Shown here: positions 1 through 5,879 of the stretch, in pieces | How the letters are laid out: the number at the start of each line of letters is the position of its first letter | How positions within the stretch are numbered: position 1 is the stretch's first letter | Assembly (NCBI GenBank): GCA_022712475.1 | Contig: JALAGK010000431.1 | Location: 1 to 5,879, forward strand | Source of the DNA: Enterobacteriaceae bacterium | GTDB lineage: Bacteria; Pseudomonadota; Gammaproteobacteria; Enterobacterales; Enterobacteriaceae | Length of the DNA stretch: 5,879 nt | Direction: 5' to 3' | The notes under the pieces: model-generated | Told to the model about the DNA's origin: nothing | Seen by the model: the letters and a program-made list of their open reading frames with translations, nothing else | The model's database searches: none | Program-made: the position numbers and the translations under genes

Positions 1-301
1 GGGCTATGCGCTCTATTTTTCCCGCGCAACCATTCCGTGGGATCGCGATCGCTTTGCGCATTCCCGCGATAGCATTGGTGACACGCTACTGCGTCATATT
101 GGTATTTACGGCTACCGTGCGGGTTTTATCCGCCGTTACGTAAGCTGGGCGCCAAGCCCTCTTGAGCGTATCGAAATGCTCGAGCAACTGCGTGTGTTGT
201 GGTATGGCGAGAAAATCCACGTTGACGTGGCAAAGCAAATACCTGGCACCGGTGTTGATACACCTGAAGATCTCGAGCGCGTGCGCGCAGAGATGCGTTA
301 A
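1..301 (+). CDS. kdsB: 3-deoxy-manno-octulosonate cytidylyltransferase (CMP-Kdo synthetase), C-terminal part
   Basis: Only the last 99 codons are in the window (first complete codon at base 2, TAA at 299-301); the 5' part lies upstream. KdsB is cytosolic and activates Kdo with CTP to give CMP-Kdo, the donor for the inner core of lipopolysaccharide. The visible part contains the segments I recognise from enterobacterial Kds[15 protein letters not shown] near the start, [32 protein letters not shown], and the closing [18 protein letters not shown]. The Asp in GVDTPED is, from family knowledge, a metal-binding residue of the nucleotidyltransferase site. The E. coli protein is about 248 residues, so this is roughly residues 150 to the end. 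The frame is intact to the stop, with no sign of decay. A strong hairpin starts 10 bases after the stop codon, so kdsB probably ends its transcription unit. Confidence 0.96.
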   Translation, partial: GYALYFSRATIPWDRDRFAHSRDSIGDTLLRHIGIYGYRAGFIRRYVSWAPSPLERIEMLEQLRVLWYGEKIHVDVAKQIPGTGVDTPEDLERVRAEMR

Positions 302-311
302 GCATTCATTC

Positions 312-340
312 CAGAGAGAGCAGCCGCTCTCTCTGTCATT
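312..340 (+). terminator. Probable intrinsic terminator after kdsB
   Basis: A perfect 10-bp inverted repeat, CAGAGAGAGC (312-321) and GCTCTCTCTG (326-335), closes a 4-base loop AGCC. It lies just after the kdsB stop codon. The tail TCATTTCT is only moderately T-rich, so termination may be incomplete and some kdsB transcripts may run into ycbJ. The stem is seen directly; the terminator role is inferred from its position and strength. Confidence 0.65.
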
Positions 341-433
341 TCTGGTGAAGTTAATTTCCCTCGTAATGTTTGCCCAACAGACTGCCTTAACCTGTGGCTG
401 AACTTATCCCGCGGGCGCTATCGCTTGTGCTTA

Positions 434-461
434 TTGCCGCATACCGCTACCAGACTATTTA
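434..461 (+). promoter_or_regulatory. Weak candidate sigma-70 promoter for ycbJ
   Basis: TTGCCG (434-439) and TATTTA (456-461) are separated by 16 bases in the gap between the kdsB terminator and ycbJ. Each hexamer matches its consensus only partly. Some promoter is expected here because a hairpin separates ycbJ from kdsB, but this exact pair is a guess from sequence alone. Confidence 0.2.
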
Positions 462-497
462 TGGCTATTTCTTGCGAAGATCCCGCGCTTTTGATCT

Positions 498-522
498 TGC
501 CTGGTGACATTCATCAGAGGCA
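498..522 (+). other. Imperfect hairpin in the ycbJ leader
   Basis: CTGGTGA (501-507) pairs with TCATCAG (511-517) around a 3-base loop CAT, with one G-U wobble. TGC (498-500) can pair with GCA (520-522) after a 2-base bulge. The whole stem of about 10 bp ends 28 bases before the ycbJ ribosome binding site. No T-run follows it directly, so it is not a typical terminator. Its role is unknown, and it could be chance. Confidence 0.3.
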
Positions 523-550
523 GGCACATCATAAAGGCAGCTTTTTCATG

Positions 551-554
551 AGGG
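551..554 (+). promoter_or_regulatory. Ribosome binding site that sets the ycbJ start
   Basis: AGGG lies 9 bases before ATG 564 but only 3 bases before the in-frame GTG at 558. Normal spacing therefore favours ATG 564. That choice also gives an N-terminus of MERLRAELSHLLGE, resembling the known E. coli YcbJ start. Confidence 0.6.
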
Positions 555-563
555 ATAGTGCGA

Positions 564-1454
564 ATGGAGCGACTGCGTGCTGAACTGAGTCATTTGCTGG
601 GCGAGCCGCTGAGTCGGATGGAGTGCATTAGCAAGTCACCTGAAAACTCACTGTGGTCGTTGTACGACGAGCGCGGGCAAGCGATGCCGCTATTAGCAAA
701 ATGCTATACCTCACCAGGCTTGGCTGCTCGTATTGCCTGGAAAATGTCGCTACTGGCGCGCCATGCCACAGTACGGGTGCCGGTCGTCTACGGTGTGGTT
801 ACGCATGATAACAGCGCGGCACCAGATGTGCTGCTCATTGAGCGGCTACGCGGGGTTTCGGTTGAAGCGCCTGCGCGTACGCCACAGCGCTGGGAGCAGC
901 TTAAGGACGAGATTGTTGAAGCGCTGTTGAGCTGGCACCGGGTGGATAGCCACGGTTGCGTGGGAGATGTCGACAGCACGCAGGAAAATCTCTGGTCCGA
1001 CTGGTATCGCCAGCGTGTCGAGGTGTTGTGGAGCACGCTCAATCAGTTTCAGAGCAGCGGATTGAGCATGCAGGATAAACGTATCCTGTTTCGTACCCGG
1101 GAGGCGCTGCCGCAACTGTTTGACAATTTTAGCGACGGCTGCGTGTTGGTGCACGGTAACTTTACGCTACGCAGCATGCTTAAGGATGCGCGTAGCGATC
1201 AGCTCACGGCGATAGTGAATCCGGGTGCGATACTCTGGGCGCCACGGGAATATGAGCTTTTTCGTTTGCAGGAGCAAGGGTTACCGGAAAGTCTGTTGTG
1301 GCACTATCTTCAGCGTGCGCCAGTGGCAGAGTCGTTCATGTGGCGGCGCTGGCTGTATGTGCTGTGGAGCGAAATTGCGCGGCTGGTAAGCAGCGGGCGG
1401 ATGAATCGGCCCGCGTTTGATGCAGCCGCGAAGGCGTTACTCCCCTGGCTGTGA
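564..1454 (+). CDS. ycbJ: YcbJ, phosphotransferase-fold protein of unknown function, probable pseudokinase
   Basis: This 296-residue protein closely resembles E. coli YcbJ, which has no established function. Its layout fits the aminoglycoside phosphotransferase / protein kinase-like fold. The small lobe has a lysine in LLAKCY (K46), a helix, VRVPVVYGV, and a hinge-like LLIERLRG (90-97). The large lobe has the brace-loop position VLVHGNFTLRSML (194-206) and a metal-loop position IVNPG (217-221) followed by APREYEL. In active relatives these loops read HGDxxxxN and I-D. Here the Asp is N199, the Asn is S204 and the second Asp is N219, so phosphotransfer looks unlikely. The protein is Trp-rich and has no signal peptide, so it is probably cytosolic. 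ATG 564 is chosen over GTG 558 on ribosome-site spacing. It follows kdsB after a terminator and its last 18 bases overlap elyC on the other strand. The family assignment comes from motif spacing, not a search. Confidence 0.9.
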   Translation: MERLRAELSHLLGEPLSRMECISKSPENSLWSLYDERGQAMPLLAKCYTSPGLAARIAWKMSLLARHATVRVPVVYGVVTHDNSAAPDVLLIERLRGVSVEAPARTPQRWEQLKDEIVEALLSWHRVDSHGCVGDVDSTQENLWSDWYRQRVEVLWSTLNQFQSSGLSMQDKRILFRTREALPQLFDNFSDGCVLVHGNFTLRSMLKDARSDQLTAIVNPGAILWAPREYELFRLQEQGLPESLLWHYLQRAPVAESFMWRRWLYVLWSEIARLVSSGRMNRPAFDAAAKALLPWL

Positions 1455-2213
1455 CGATGCACCTTTCATCTTCTGCCAGATTCTTCCCAGTGTTTCATAA
1501 ACCACGCGCTCGCTGTGCAGCAGCCAGACCGGTGAAGGAATGACGCGCTCAAAGCTTTGCAGCGGTGAGGTGATAGCCAGCTGATTTGCCGGAGCGGGAA
1601 TAGGCTGCAAGCCTTGCTGGCGGAAGAACACCATGGCGCGTGGAAGATGCGAAGCCGACGTCACCAGTAGGAACGGTTGTTGACCGAGTGTTTTCGCCAC
1701 GGCGGCGGCTTCTTCCTCGGTGTCTTTAGGATTATCGAGCGTAATAATATCCGCGCGCGGCACGCCAAGACTTTGGGCGACGCGCGCGCCCGCTTCTGCG
1801 GTGCTGACAGGGTTTGTTGGCGCGGCAGCGCCAGTAAAAATCATTTTTGCACCGGGATTTGCAAGCCACAGGCGAACGCCTTCAGTGACGCGCGCCAGGC
1901 TGTTATTGACAAGATTAGAGCTGGGGGCCCAATCCGGGTTCCAGGTATAACCACCGCCAAGGACTACGATGTAATTCACCTTCTCACCACCGCGCCAGGT
2001 TGGGTAGCTGTCCTCAATGGGTTTGAGCATTTTATCGGCTACTGGCTGCAGGCTAATCAGCAGCAGCGTGAGCCAGCTTAAGGTCAACAGCGTACGAGCG
2101 CTTTTTTGCCAGCGGGTAAACCACAGCAGCGCGATGGCGATTCCCATCAGAAGTAACAGAAACGGCAGCGGTAACAGCAGGCCGCCTACGTATTTCTTAA
2201 GCATAAAAAGCAT
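1437..2213 (-). CDS. elyC: ElyC, DUF218 inner-membrane envelope biogenesis factor
   Basis: The protein has 258 residues, about the length of E. coli ElyC (formerly YcbC). From published work on E. coli, ElyC supports peptidoglycan assembly, notably at low temperature, and has been linked to undecaprenyl-phosphate lipid carrier use. Two hydrophobic segments, about residues 10-32 and 40-57, should anchor it in the inner membrane. The remainder is a DUF218 domain: YIVVLGGG (81-88), WAPSSNLVNNSLARVTEG, MIFTG (124-128), DTEEEA (164-169) and TSASHLPRA (185-193). The start at 2213 has an AGGAA ribosome site (complement of 2223-2227) at 9 bases. After FTG this copy reads AAAP, whereas I remember a second Gly in related proteins; this may be a tolerated change. 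The gene is divergent from cmoM and convergent with ycbJ, overlapping its end by 18 bases. Confidence 0.93.
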   Translation of the reverse strand: MLFMLKKYVGGLLLPLPFLLLLMGIAIALLWFTRWQKSARTLLTLSWLTLLLISLQPVADKMLKPIEDSYPTWRGGEKVNYIVVLGGGYTWNPDWAPSSNLVNNSLARVTEGVRLWLANPGAKMIFTGAAAPTNPVSTAEAGARVAQSLGVPRADIITLDNPKDTEEEAAAVAKTLGQQPFLLVTSASHLPRAMVFFRQQGLQPIPAPANQLAITSPLQSFERVIPSPVWLLHSERVVYETLGRIWQKMKGASSQPGE

Positions 2214-2275
2214 CGTGCTTTGTTCCTTTTTTAGCCATCCAGCGGAGAAATCCCCGTGATATTACACCAGAAGGA

Positions 2276-2303
2276 TTCATTCTCGCCTCGGGTATGACAA
2301 AAT
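2276..2303 (+). promoter_or_regulatory. Candidate sigma-70 promoter for the cmoM-mukFEB operon
   Basis: TTCATT (2276-2281) and CAAAAT (2298-2303) are 16 bases apart. The second hexamer matches the -10 consensus at four of six positions; the -35 is poor. An overlapping alternative -10 is TATGAC (2293-2298). Initiation would fall near 2310, leaving a leader of about 40 bases before cmoM. A promoter is expected here because the upstream gene runs the other way, but the exact boxes are uncertain. Confidence 0.3.
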
Positions 2304-2333
2304 AGCGGTTTTGCATCATGGGCGCTTGTGTTC

Positions 2334-2339
2334 AGGGAG
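2334..2339 (+). promoter_or_regulatory. Ribosome binding site that sets the cmoM start
   Basis: AGGGAG lies 8 bases before ATG 2348. The frame is also open to an earlier ATG at 2318, but no comparable site precedes it. The protein beginning at 2348 (MNDRNFDDIAEKF) matches the known family N-terminus, so the extra 10 codons are untranslated leader. Confidence 0.75.
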
Positions 2340-2347
2340 TTCAGGCG

Positions 2348-3127
2348 ATGAACGATCGCAATTTCGACGACATTGCCGAAAAATTTGCGCGCAACATCTA
2401 CGGCACGACAAAAGGGCGATTGCGTCAGGCCATTTTGTGGCAGGATCTGGAGCCGCTACTGGCGCAACATGCCACTCGGCGCTTGCGCATCCTTGATGCC
2501 GGGGGCGGAGAAGGGCACAACGCCTGCCGCCTTGCCGAGCGAGGGCATCACGTTACGCTGTGCGATTTATCCGCTGAAATGGTGGCGCGTGCGCGCATCA
2601 ACGCGGATGAAAAAGGTGTGAGCGGGAACATGCATTTTGTACATTCTTCTGCCCAGCATGTTGGCGAGCATTTGGAAAGCCAGGTTGATCTGATATTGTT
2701 CCATGCTGTGCTGGAATGGGTTGCCGATCCTTACGCTATGCTGGAGACACTGTGGTCATATCTGGCCCCTGGCGGCGTCCTGTCGTTGATGTTCTACAAT
2801 GCTAACGGTCTTCTTATGCACAACATGGTGGCGGGAAACTTCGACTATGTGCAGCAAGGGATGCAAAAAAAGAAAAAACGTACCCTTTCGCCAGACCATC
2901 CTTTAGCGCCAGAGCATGTTTACCGCTGGCTGGAGAAAATTGGCTGGCGTATTGAGAGTAAAACTGGGGTTCGTGTGTTCCATGATTATCTGCGTGAAAA
3001 GCATCGGCAGCGCGACTGCTTTGACCAGCTTCTTGCGCTCGAAACGCAATACTGCCGACAGGAGCCCTGGATAAGCATGGGGCGTTATATTCATGTGATT
3101 GCGCAAAAGCCGGAGAATCAGGGATAA
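2348..3127 (+). CDS. cmoM: tRNA 5-carboxymethoxyuridine methyltransferase CmoM (formerly SmtA)
   Basis: The protein has 259 residues. In E. coli, CmoM uses S-adenosylmethionine to methylate the carboxyl of cmo5U at wobble position 34 of certain tRNAs, giving mcmo5U; it acts in the cytosol. The class I Rossmann methyltransferase pattern is clear: motif I ILDAGGGEG (48-56), an acidic LCDLS after strand 2 (71-75), LFHAVLEWVADP (117-128) and PGGVLSLMFYN (141-151). A basic patch, QKKKKR (173-178), may touch RNA; this is inference. The C-terminal third carries the family-specific VFHDYLREKH and GRYIHV. Start 2348 is preferred over the upstream ATG 2318 by the ribosome site and family length. It leads the operon, with 3 bases between its stop and mukF. 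The codons for the basic patch form an A-AAA-AAG slippery heptamer (2866-2872). Confidence 0.94.
   Translation: MNDRNFDDIAEKFARNIYGTTKGRLRQAILWQDLEPLLAQHATRRLRILDAGGGEGHNACRLAERGHHVTLCDLSAEMVARARINADEKGVSGNMHFVHSSAQHVGEHLESQVDLILFHAVLEWVADPYAMLETLWSYLAPGGVLSLMFYNANGLLMHNMVAGNFDYVQQGMQKKKKRTLSPDHPLAPEHVYRWLEKIGWRIESKTGVRVFHDYLREKHRQRDCFDQLLALETQYCRQEPWISMGRYIHVIAQKPENQG
2866..2872 (+). other. In-frame A-AAA-AAG slippery heptamer in cmoM
   Basis: The codons CAA AAA AAG place A-AAA-AAG in the phase needed for -1 tandem slippage, the same heptamer used by E. coli dnaX. An SD-like AAGGGA (2856-2861) lies 4 bases upstream, closer than in dnaX. A shift to -1 would add 27 residues and stop at TGA 2953-2955, giving a product of about 202 residues without the C-terminal third. 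The heptamer is seen directly; its use is not shown. Confidence 0.35.
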
Positions 3128-3130
3128 GCT

Positions 3131-4453
3131 ATGAGTGATTTTTCCCAGACAGTACCTGAACTGGTTGCCTGGGCCAGAAAAAACGATTTCTCCATTTCAT
3201 TGCCTGGTGAAAGGCTGGCCTTTCTGCTCGCCGTCGCCACGCTTAACGGTGAGAGACTGGGTGGTGAACTGACGGAAGGCGAACTGGTTGATGCCTTTCG
3301 CCACGTCAGCGACGTTTTTGAACAGAGCAGTGAAACCATTGCCCAGCGAGCCAACAACGCTATTAACGATATGGTGCGTCAGCGCCTGTTTAACCGCTTT
3401 ACCAGCGAATTGACTGAAGGCAATGCCATTTATCGCCTGACGCCGCTGGGTATTGGTATCACCGACTACTACATTCGCCAGCGTGAATTTTCAACGCTGC
3501 GCCTGTCTATGCAGCTATCTGTCGTAGCGGGTGAGCTCAAAAGTGCTGCGGATTCAGCCGCCGAAGGGGGGGATGAGTTCCACTGGCATCGCCACGTATT
3601 CGCGCCGCTTAAATATTCGGTTGCGGAGATTTTCGACAGCATCGATTTAACTCAACGTGTGATGGATGAGCAGCAGCACCAGGTGAAAGAAGATATCGCC
3701 GCGCTACTTAATAAAGACTGGCGCGCTGCCATTTCCAGCTGTGAACTGCTGCTGTCTGAAACTTCTGGTACGTTGCGCGAATTGCAGGATACGCTTGAAG
3801 CCGCGGGCGACAAACTACAGGCCAACCTGCTGCGCATCCAGGAAGCGACGATGGGTATGGATGACCTGCATTTTATCGACCGACTGGTGTTTGATTTGCA
3901 GAGCAAGCTGGACCGCATTACCAGTTGGGGACAGCAGGCTATTGATTTGTGGATTGGCTACGACCGCCACGTGCATAAATTCATCCGTACTGCCATTGAT
4001 ATGGATAAAAACCGTGTTTTCGCCCAGCGTTTGCGCCAGTCGGTGCAAAACTACTTTGATGCGCCGTGGGCATTGACCTACGCCAACGCCGATCGTCTGC
4101 TGGATATGCGTGATGAAGAGATGTCGTTGCGTGATGAAGAAGTGACGGGGGAGCTGCCGTCTGAGCTGGAGTTTGAAGAGTTTAACGAAATCCGCGAGCA
4201 ACTGGCAGCCATGATTGAAGCCGCGCTGGCGGTTTATAAATCCCAAAATGTGCCGCTCGACCTCACTATTGTGATGCGCGAGTATCTGGCGCAGTATCCA
4301 CGCGCCCGCCATTTTGACGTAGCGCGTATCGTCGTCGACCAGGCTGTGCGCCTGGGCGTTGCCGAAGCCGATTTTATTGGACTGCCCGCTGCGTGGCAGC
4401 CGATTAATGATTACGGAGCCAGAGTACAGGCGAATGTCATTGACAAATATTGA
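3131..4453 (+). CDS. mukF: Chromosome partition protein MukF (kleisin of the MukBEF condensin)
   Basis: The protein has 440 residues, the same length as E. coli MukF. It is the kleisin subunit of the MukBEF SMC complex: it dimerises, bridges the MukB heads and binds MukE. The N-terminal winged-helix part covers about residues 1-115 ([20 protein letters not shown], then [15 protein letters not shown]). A helical middle region includes a leucine-zipper-like heptad series L208, L215, L222, L229, I236. An acidic linker lies around 325-350 ([19 protein letters not shown]). The C-terminal winged-helix part, about 370-440, ends in VIDKY and in the family contacts the MukB head. ATG 3131 follows AGGGA (3120-3124) at 6 bases, within the end of cmoM. 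Its last 20 bases overlap mukE in another frame. A run of seven G (3566-3572) encodes part of EGGDEF. Confidence 0.97.
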   Translation: MSDFSQTVPELVAWARKNDFSISLPGERLAFLLAVATLNGERLGGELTEGELVDAFRHVSDVFEQSSETIAQRANNAINDMVRQRLFNRFTSELTEGNAIYRLTPLGIGITDYYIRQREFSTLRLSMQLSVVAGELKSAADSAAEGGDEFHWHRHVFAPLKYSVAEIFDSIDLTQRVMDEQQHQVKEDIAALLNKDWRAAISSCELLLSETSGTLRELQDTLEAAGDKLQANLLRIQEATMGMDDLHFIDRLVFDLQSKLDRITSWGQQAIDLWIGYDRHVHKFIRTAIDMDKNRVFAQRLRQSVQNYFDAPWALTYANADRLLDMRDEEMSLRDEEVTGELPSELEFEEFNEIREQLAAMIEAALAVYKSQNVPLDLTIVMREYLAQYPRARHFDVARIVVDQAVRLGVAEADFIGLPAAWQPINDYGARVQANVIDKY

Positions 4454-5153
4454 ACAATTAATGCCGCTTAAGCTGGCACAAGCGTTGGTAAATCCACTCT
4501 TTCCCGCACTGGACAGCCAGTTGCGCGCCGGTAAGCATATCGGTTTGGATGAGCTGGATAATCATGCCTTTTTAATGGATTTCCAGGAGCAGCTGGAAGA
4601 GTTCTACGGGCGTTATAACGTGGAGCTTATCCGCGCGCCGGAAGGGTTCTTCTATCTGCGCCCGCGCTCGACCACCATTATCCCGCGCTCAGTACTTTCT
4701 GAACTGGATATGATGGTCGGCAAAATCCTCTGCTATCTCTACCTCAGTCCAGAACGTCTGGCCAATGAGGGAATTTTCACCCAGCAGGAGCTGTATGATG
4801 AGCTTCTGACGCTCGCCGATGAAAGTAAATTGCTGAAGCTTGTGAATAACCGCTCTACCGGTACCGATCTTGATCGCCAGAAACTACAGGAAAAAATGCG
4901 CTCCTCGCTCGCGCGTTTGCGCCGCCTTGGCATGATCTGGTTTACCGGCCACGACAGCAGCAAGTTTCGTATCACCGAATCGGTATTTCGTTTTGGTGCT
5001 GACGTGCGCAGCGGTGACGATCCCCGTGAAGCGCAAAAGCGCCTGATTCGTGACGGTGAGGCCATGCCGGTCGAAAACCATCTGCAACTGAACGATGACG
5101 AGAGTGATGATGCTCGTCAGGACGATGACAACGCCGGGGATGAAAATGATTGA
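4434..5153 (+). CDS. mukE: Chromosome partition protein MukE (kleisin-associated winged-helix subunit)
   Basis: The protein has 239 residues; E. coli MukE is about 234. MukE dimers bind the middle region of MukF and regulate MukB ATPase and DNA engagement. Recognisable segments are [14 protein letters not shown] at the start, [71 protein letters not shown] and [20 protein letters not shown]. The last 20 residues (220-239) are strongly acidic, 11 Asp or Glu, and account for the extra length. ATG 4434 lies inside mukF and gives the SLTNIEQ N-terminus expected for the family; the frame is open further upstream but that part does not look like MukE. AGG (4428-4430) is only 3 bases from this ATG and GGAG (4415-4418) is 15 away, so initiation probably depends on ribosomes arriving from mukF. 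ATG 4461 is a less likely alternative. Confidence 0.95.
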   Translation: MSLTNIEQLMPLKLAQALVNPLFPALDSQLRAGKHIGLDELDNHAFLMDFQEQLEEFYGRYNVELIRAPEGFFYLRPRSTTIIPRSVLSELDMMVGKILCYLYLSPERLANEGIFTQQELYDELLTLADESKLLKLVNNRSTGTDLDRQKLQEKMRSSLARLRRLGMIWFTGHDSSKFRITESVFRFGADVRSGDDPREAQKRLIRDGEAMPVENHLQLNDDESDDARQDDDNAGDEND

Positions 5154-5879
5154 ACGCGGTAAATTTCGCTCGCTGACCCTGATTAACTGGAACGGCTTTT
5201 TCGCGCGCACGTTCGATCTCGATGAGCTGGTGACCACACTTTCTGGTGGTAACGGCGCCGGTAAATCCACCACTATGGCGGCCTTTGTAACCGCGCTCAT
5301 TCCTGATTTAACGCTGCTGCATTTTCGTAACACCACCGAAGCGGGTGCCACCAGTGGCTCACGCGATAAAGGCCTGCACGGTAAGCTCAAGGCCGGTGTG
5401 TGTTATTCCATGCTCGATGTCGTGAACTCGCGCCACCAGAGAGTGCTGGTGGGCGTGCGTCTGCAACAGGTCGCGGGTCGTGACAGAAAAGTTGATATCA
5501 AACCGTTTGCCATCCAGGGTTTGCCGACTTCGATGTTGCCTACGCAGCTGGTAACTGAAACCCTGGGCGATCGCCAGGCTCGAGTACTGCCGCTGCATGA
5601 GCTTAAGGACAAGGTTGAAGCGATTGAGGGCGTGCAGTTTAAGCAGTTCAATTCCATCACCGACTATCACTCCCTGATGTTCGATTTGGGTGTTGTGGCG
5701 CGTCGCCTACGCTCAGCCTCCGATCGCAGTAAATACTACAAGCTGATTGAAGCCTCGCTTTACGGCGGGATTTCCAGCGCCATTACCCGTTCACTGCGTG
5801 ACTACCTGTTGCCGGAAAACGGCGGCGTGCGCAAGGCATTCCAGGATATGGAAGCGGCGCTGCGTGAAAACCGCATGAC
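5146..5879 (+). CDS. mukB: Chromosome partition protein MukB (SMC-like ATPase), N-terminal part
   Basis: The first 244 complete codons are present; the gene runs off the window. E. coli MukB has about 1486 residues, so this is roughly one sixth: most of the N-terminal head lobe, before the coiled coil. MukB is the SMC-like subunit of MukBEF; its heads bind ATP and its dimer compacts and segregates DNA on the nucleoid. The Walker A motif [10 protein letters not shown] is at residues 33-42 with the ATP-contacting K40. Other family segments are [77 protein letters not shown] and [14 protein letters not shown] 5146 overlaps the mukE end by 8 bases (ATGATTGA), and GGGGA (5136-5140) lies 5 bases upstream, so coupled translation is likely. 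The signature motif and Walker B lie beyond the window. Confidence 0.97.
   Translation, partial: MIERGKFRSLTLINWNGFFARTFDLDELVTTLSGGNGAGKSTTMAAFVTALIPDLTLLHFRNTTEAGATSGSRDKGLHGKLKAGVCYSMLDVVNSRHQRVLVGVRLQQVAGRDRKVDIKPFAIQGLPTSMLPTQLVTETLGDRQARVLPLHELKDKVEAIEGVQFKQFNSITDYHSLMFDLGVVARRLRSASDRSKYYKLIEASLYGGISSAITRSLRDYLLPENGGVRKAFQDMEAALRENRM
5445..5452 (+). other. Chi site (RecBCD recombination hotspot) within mukB
   Basis: GCTGGTGG, the exact E. coli Chi octamer, occurs on the plus strand. In Enterobacteriaceae it modulates RecBCD during double-strand break repair. It partly coincides with the right arm of a hairpin-capable repeat, CCACCAG (5433-5439) and CTGGTGG (5446-5452). One Chi in nearly 6 kb is ordinary for such genomes. 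Confidence 0.6.

Larger units (their letters stand above)
2214..2347. promoter_or_regulatory. Divergent intergenic region between elyC and cmoM
   Basis: These 134 bases must carry the start signals for elyC leftwards and, very likely, for the cmoM-mukFEB operon rightwards. The region is locally AT-richer than the flanking genes. On the minus strand TAATAT (complement of 2259-2264) could be a -10 element for elyC, but I see no good -35 at the right distance. I find no clear operator palindrome. Confidence 0.5.

Noticed and set aside
41..52. GATCGCGATCGC, with two close GATC sites and a GCGATCGC octamer
   Set aside because: It encodes the conserved WDRDRF of KdsB; paired Dam sites at this density are expected by chance, and the octamer has meaning mainly in cyanobacteria.
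162..401. 79-codon open frame overlapping the kdsB end and its terminator
   Set aside because: It runs out of frame through conserved KdsB codons and across the terminator hairpin, and has no recognisable motif.
461..583. 40-codon open frame upstream of ycbJ
   Set aside because: There is no Shine-Dalgarno sequence before its ATG and no recognisable protein; kept only as a note in the leader finding.
1818..1833. TGGCGC-GGCA-GCGCCA inverted repeat inside elyC
   Set aside because: It has a perfect 6-bp stem but encodes the FTGAAAP stretch in coding sequence and has no T-run on the relevant strand, so it is not a terminator.
3815..4312. Antisense open frame of 165 codons within mukF
   Set aside because: It is a complement-strand shadow of a highly conserved coding region, with no plausible ribosome site or recognisable domain.
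4884..5390. Long antisense open frame of 168 codons across the mukE-mukB junction
   Set aside because: It lies opposite two well-recognised genes, its product resembles no family I know, and such frames arise easily opposite codon-biased genes.
1..5879. Search for mobile elements, CRISPR arrays, defence genes or tRNA genes
   Set aside because: Nearly all sequence is explained by conserved housekeeping genes, and I saw no direct repeats, transposase motifs, spacer-repeat patterns or tRNA-like folds.

Overview
The window is an ordinary, well-conserved stretch of chromosome from a gamma-proteobacterium, most likely a member of Enterobacteriaceae close to but distinct from Escherichia coli. I base this on the gene order (kdsB, ycbJ, elyC, cmoM, mukF, mukE, mukB), on near-colinear protein lengths, and on close resemblance of each protein to its E. 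coli counterpart as I remember it. No database search was run. Nothing looks mobile: there are no insertion sequences, tRNA genes, integrases, CRISPR arrays or sharp composition changes.

Layout. Positions 1-301 are the 3' third of kdsB (CMP-Kdo synthetase, LPS pathway), closed by a 10-bp hairpin that probably works as a terminator. A 262-base gap follows, holding that terminator, a second hairpin and a weak promoter candidate. Next is ycbJ (564-1454, +), a protein with an aminoglycoside-phosphotransferase-like fold whose three key catalytic positions all appear substituted. It converges on elyC (2213-1437, -), a DUF218 inner-membrane envelope factor, and the two coding ends overlap by 18 bases with no visible terminator. 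A short divergent region (2214-2347) separates elyC from a tight co-directional operon: cmoM (2348-3127, tRNA wobble-uridine methyltransferase), mukF (3131-4453), mukE (4434-5153) and mukB (5146 to the window edge, truncated).

How the genes work together. MukF (kleisin), MukE (kleisin-associated winged-helix protein) and MukB (SMC-like ATPase) form the MukBEF condensin that organises and segregates the chromosome. Their genes overlap or nearly abut (3-base gap, 20-base overlap, 8-base overlap), which suggests translational coupling to balance subunit supply. cmoM leads the same operon although its product acts on tRNA. kdsB and elyC both serve the cell envelope but are separate transcription units.

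I did not find a convincing undescribed system. The best leads are the apparent pseudokinase character of YcbJ and an in-frame A-AAA-AAG slippery heptamer, with a Shine-Dalgarno-like sequence just upstream, inside cmoM.
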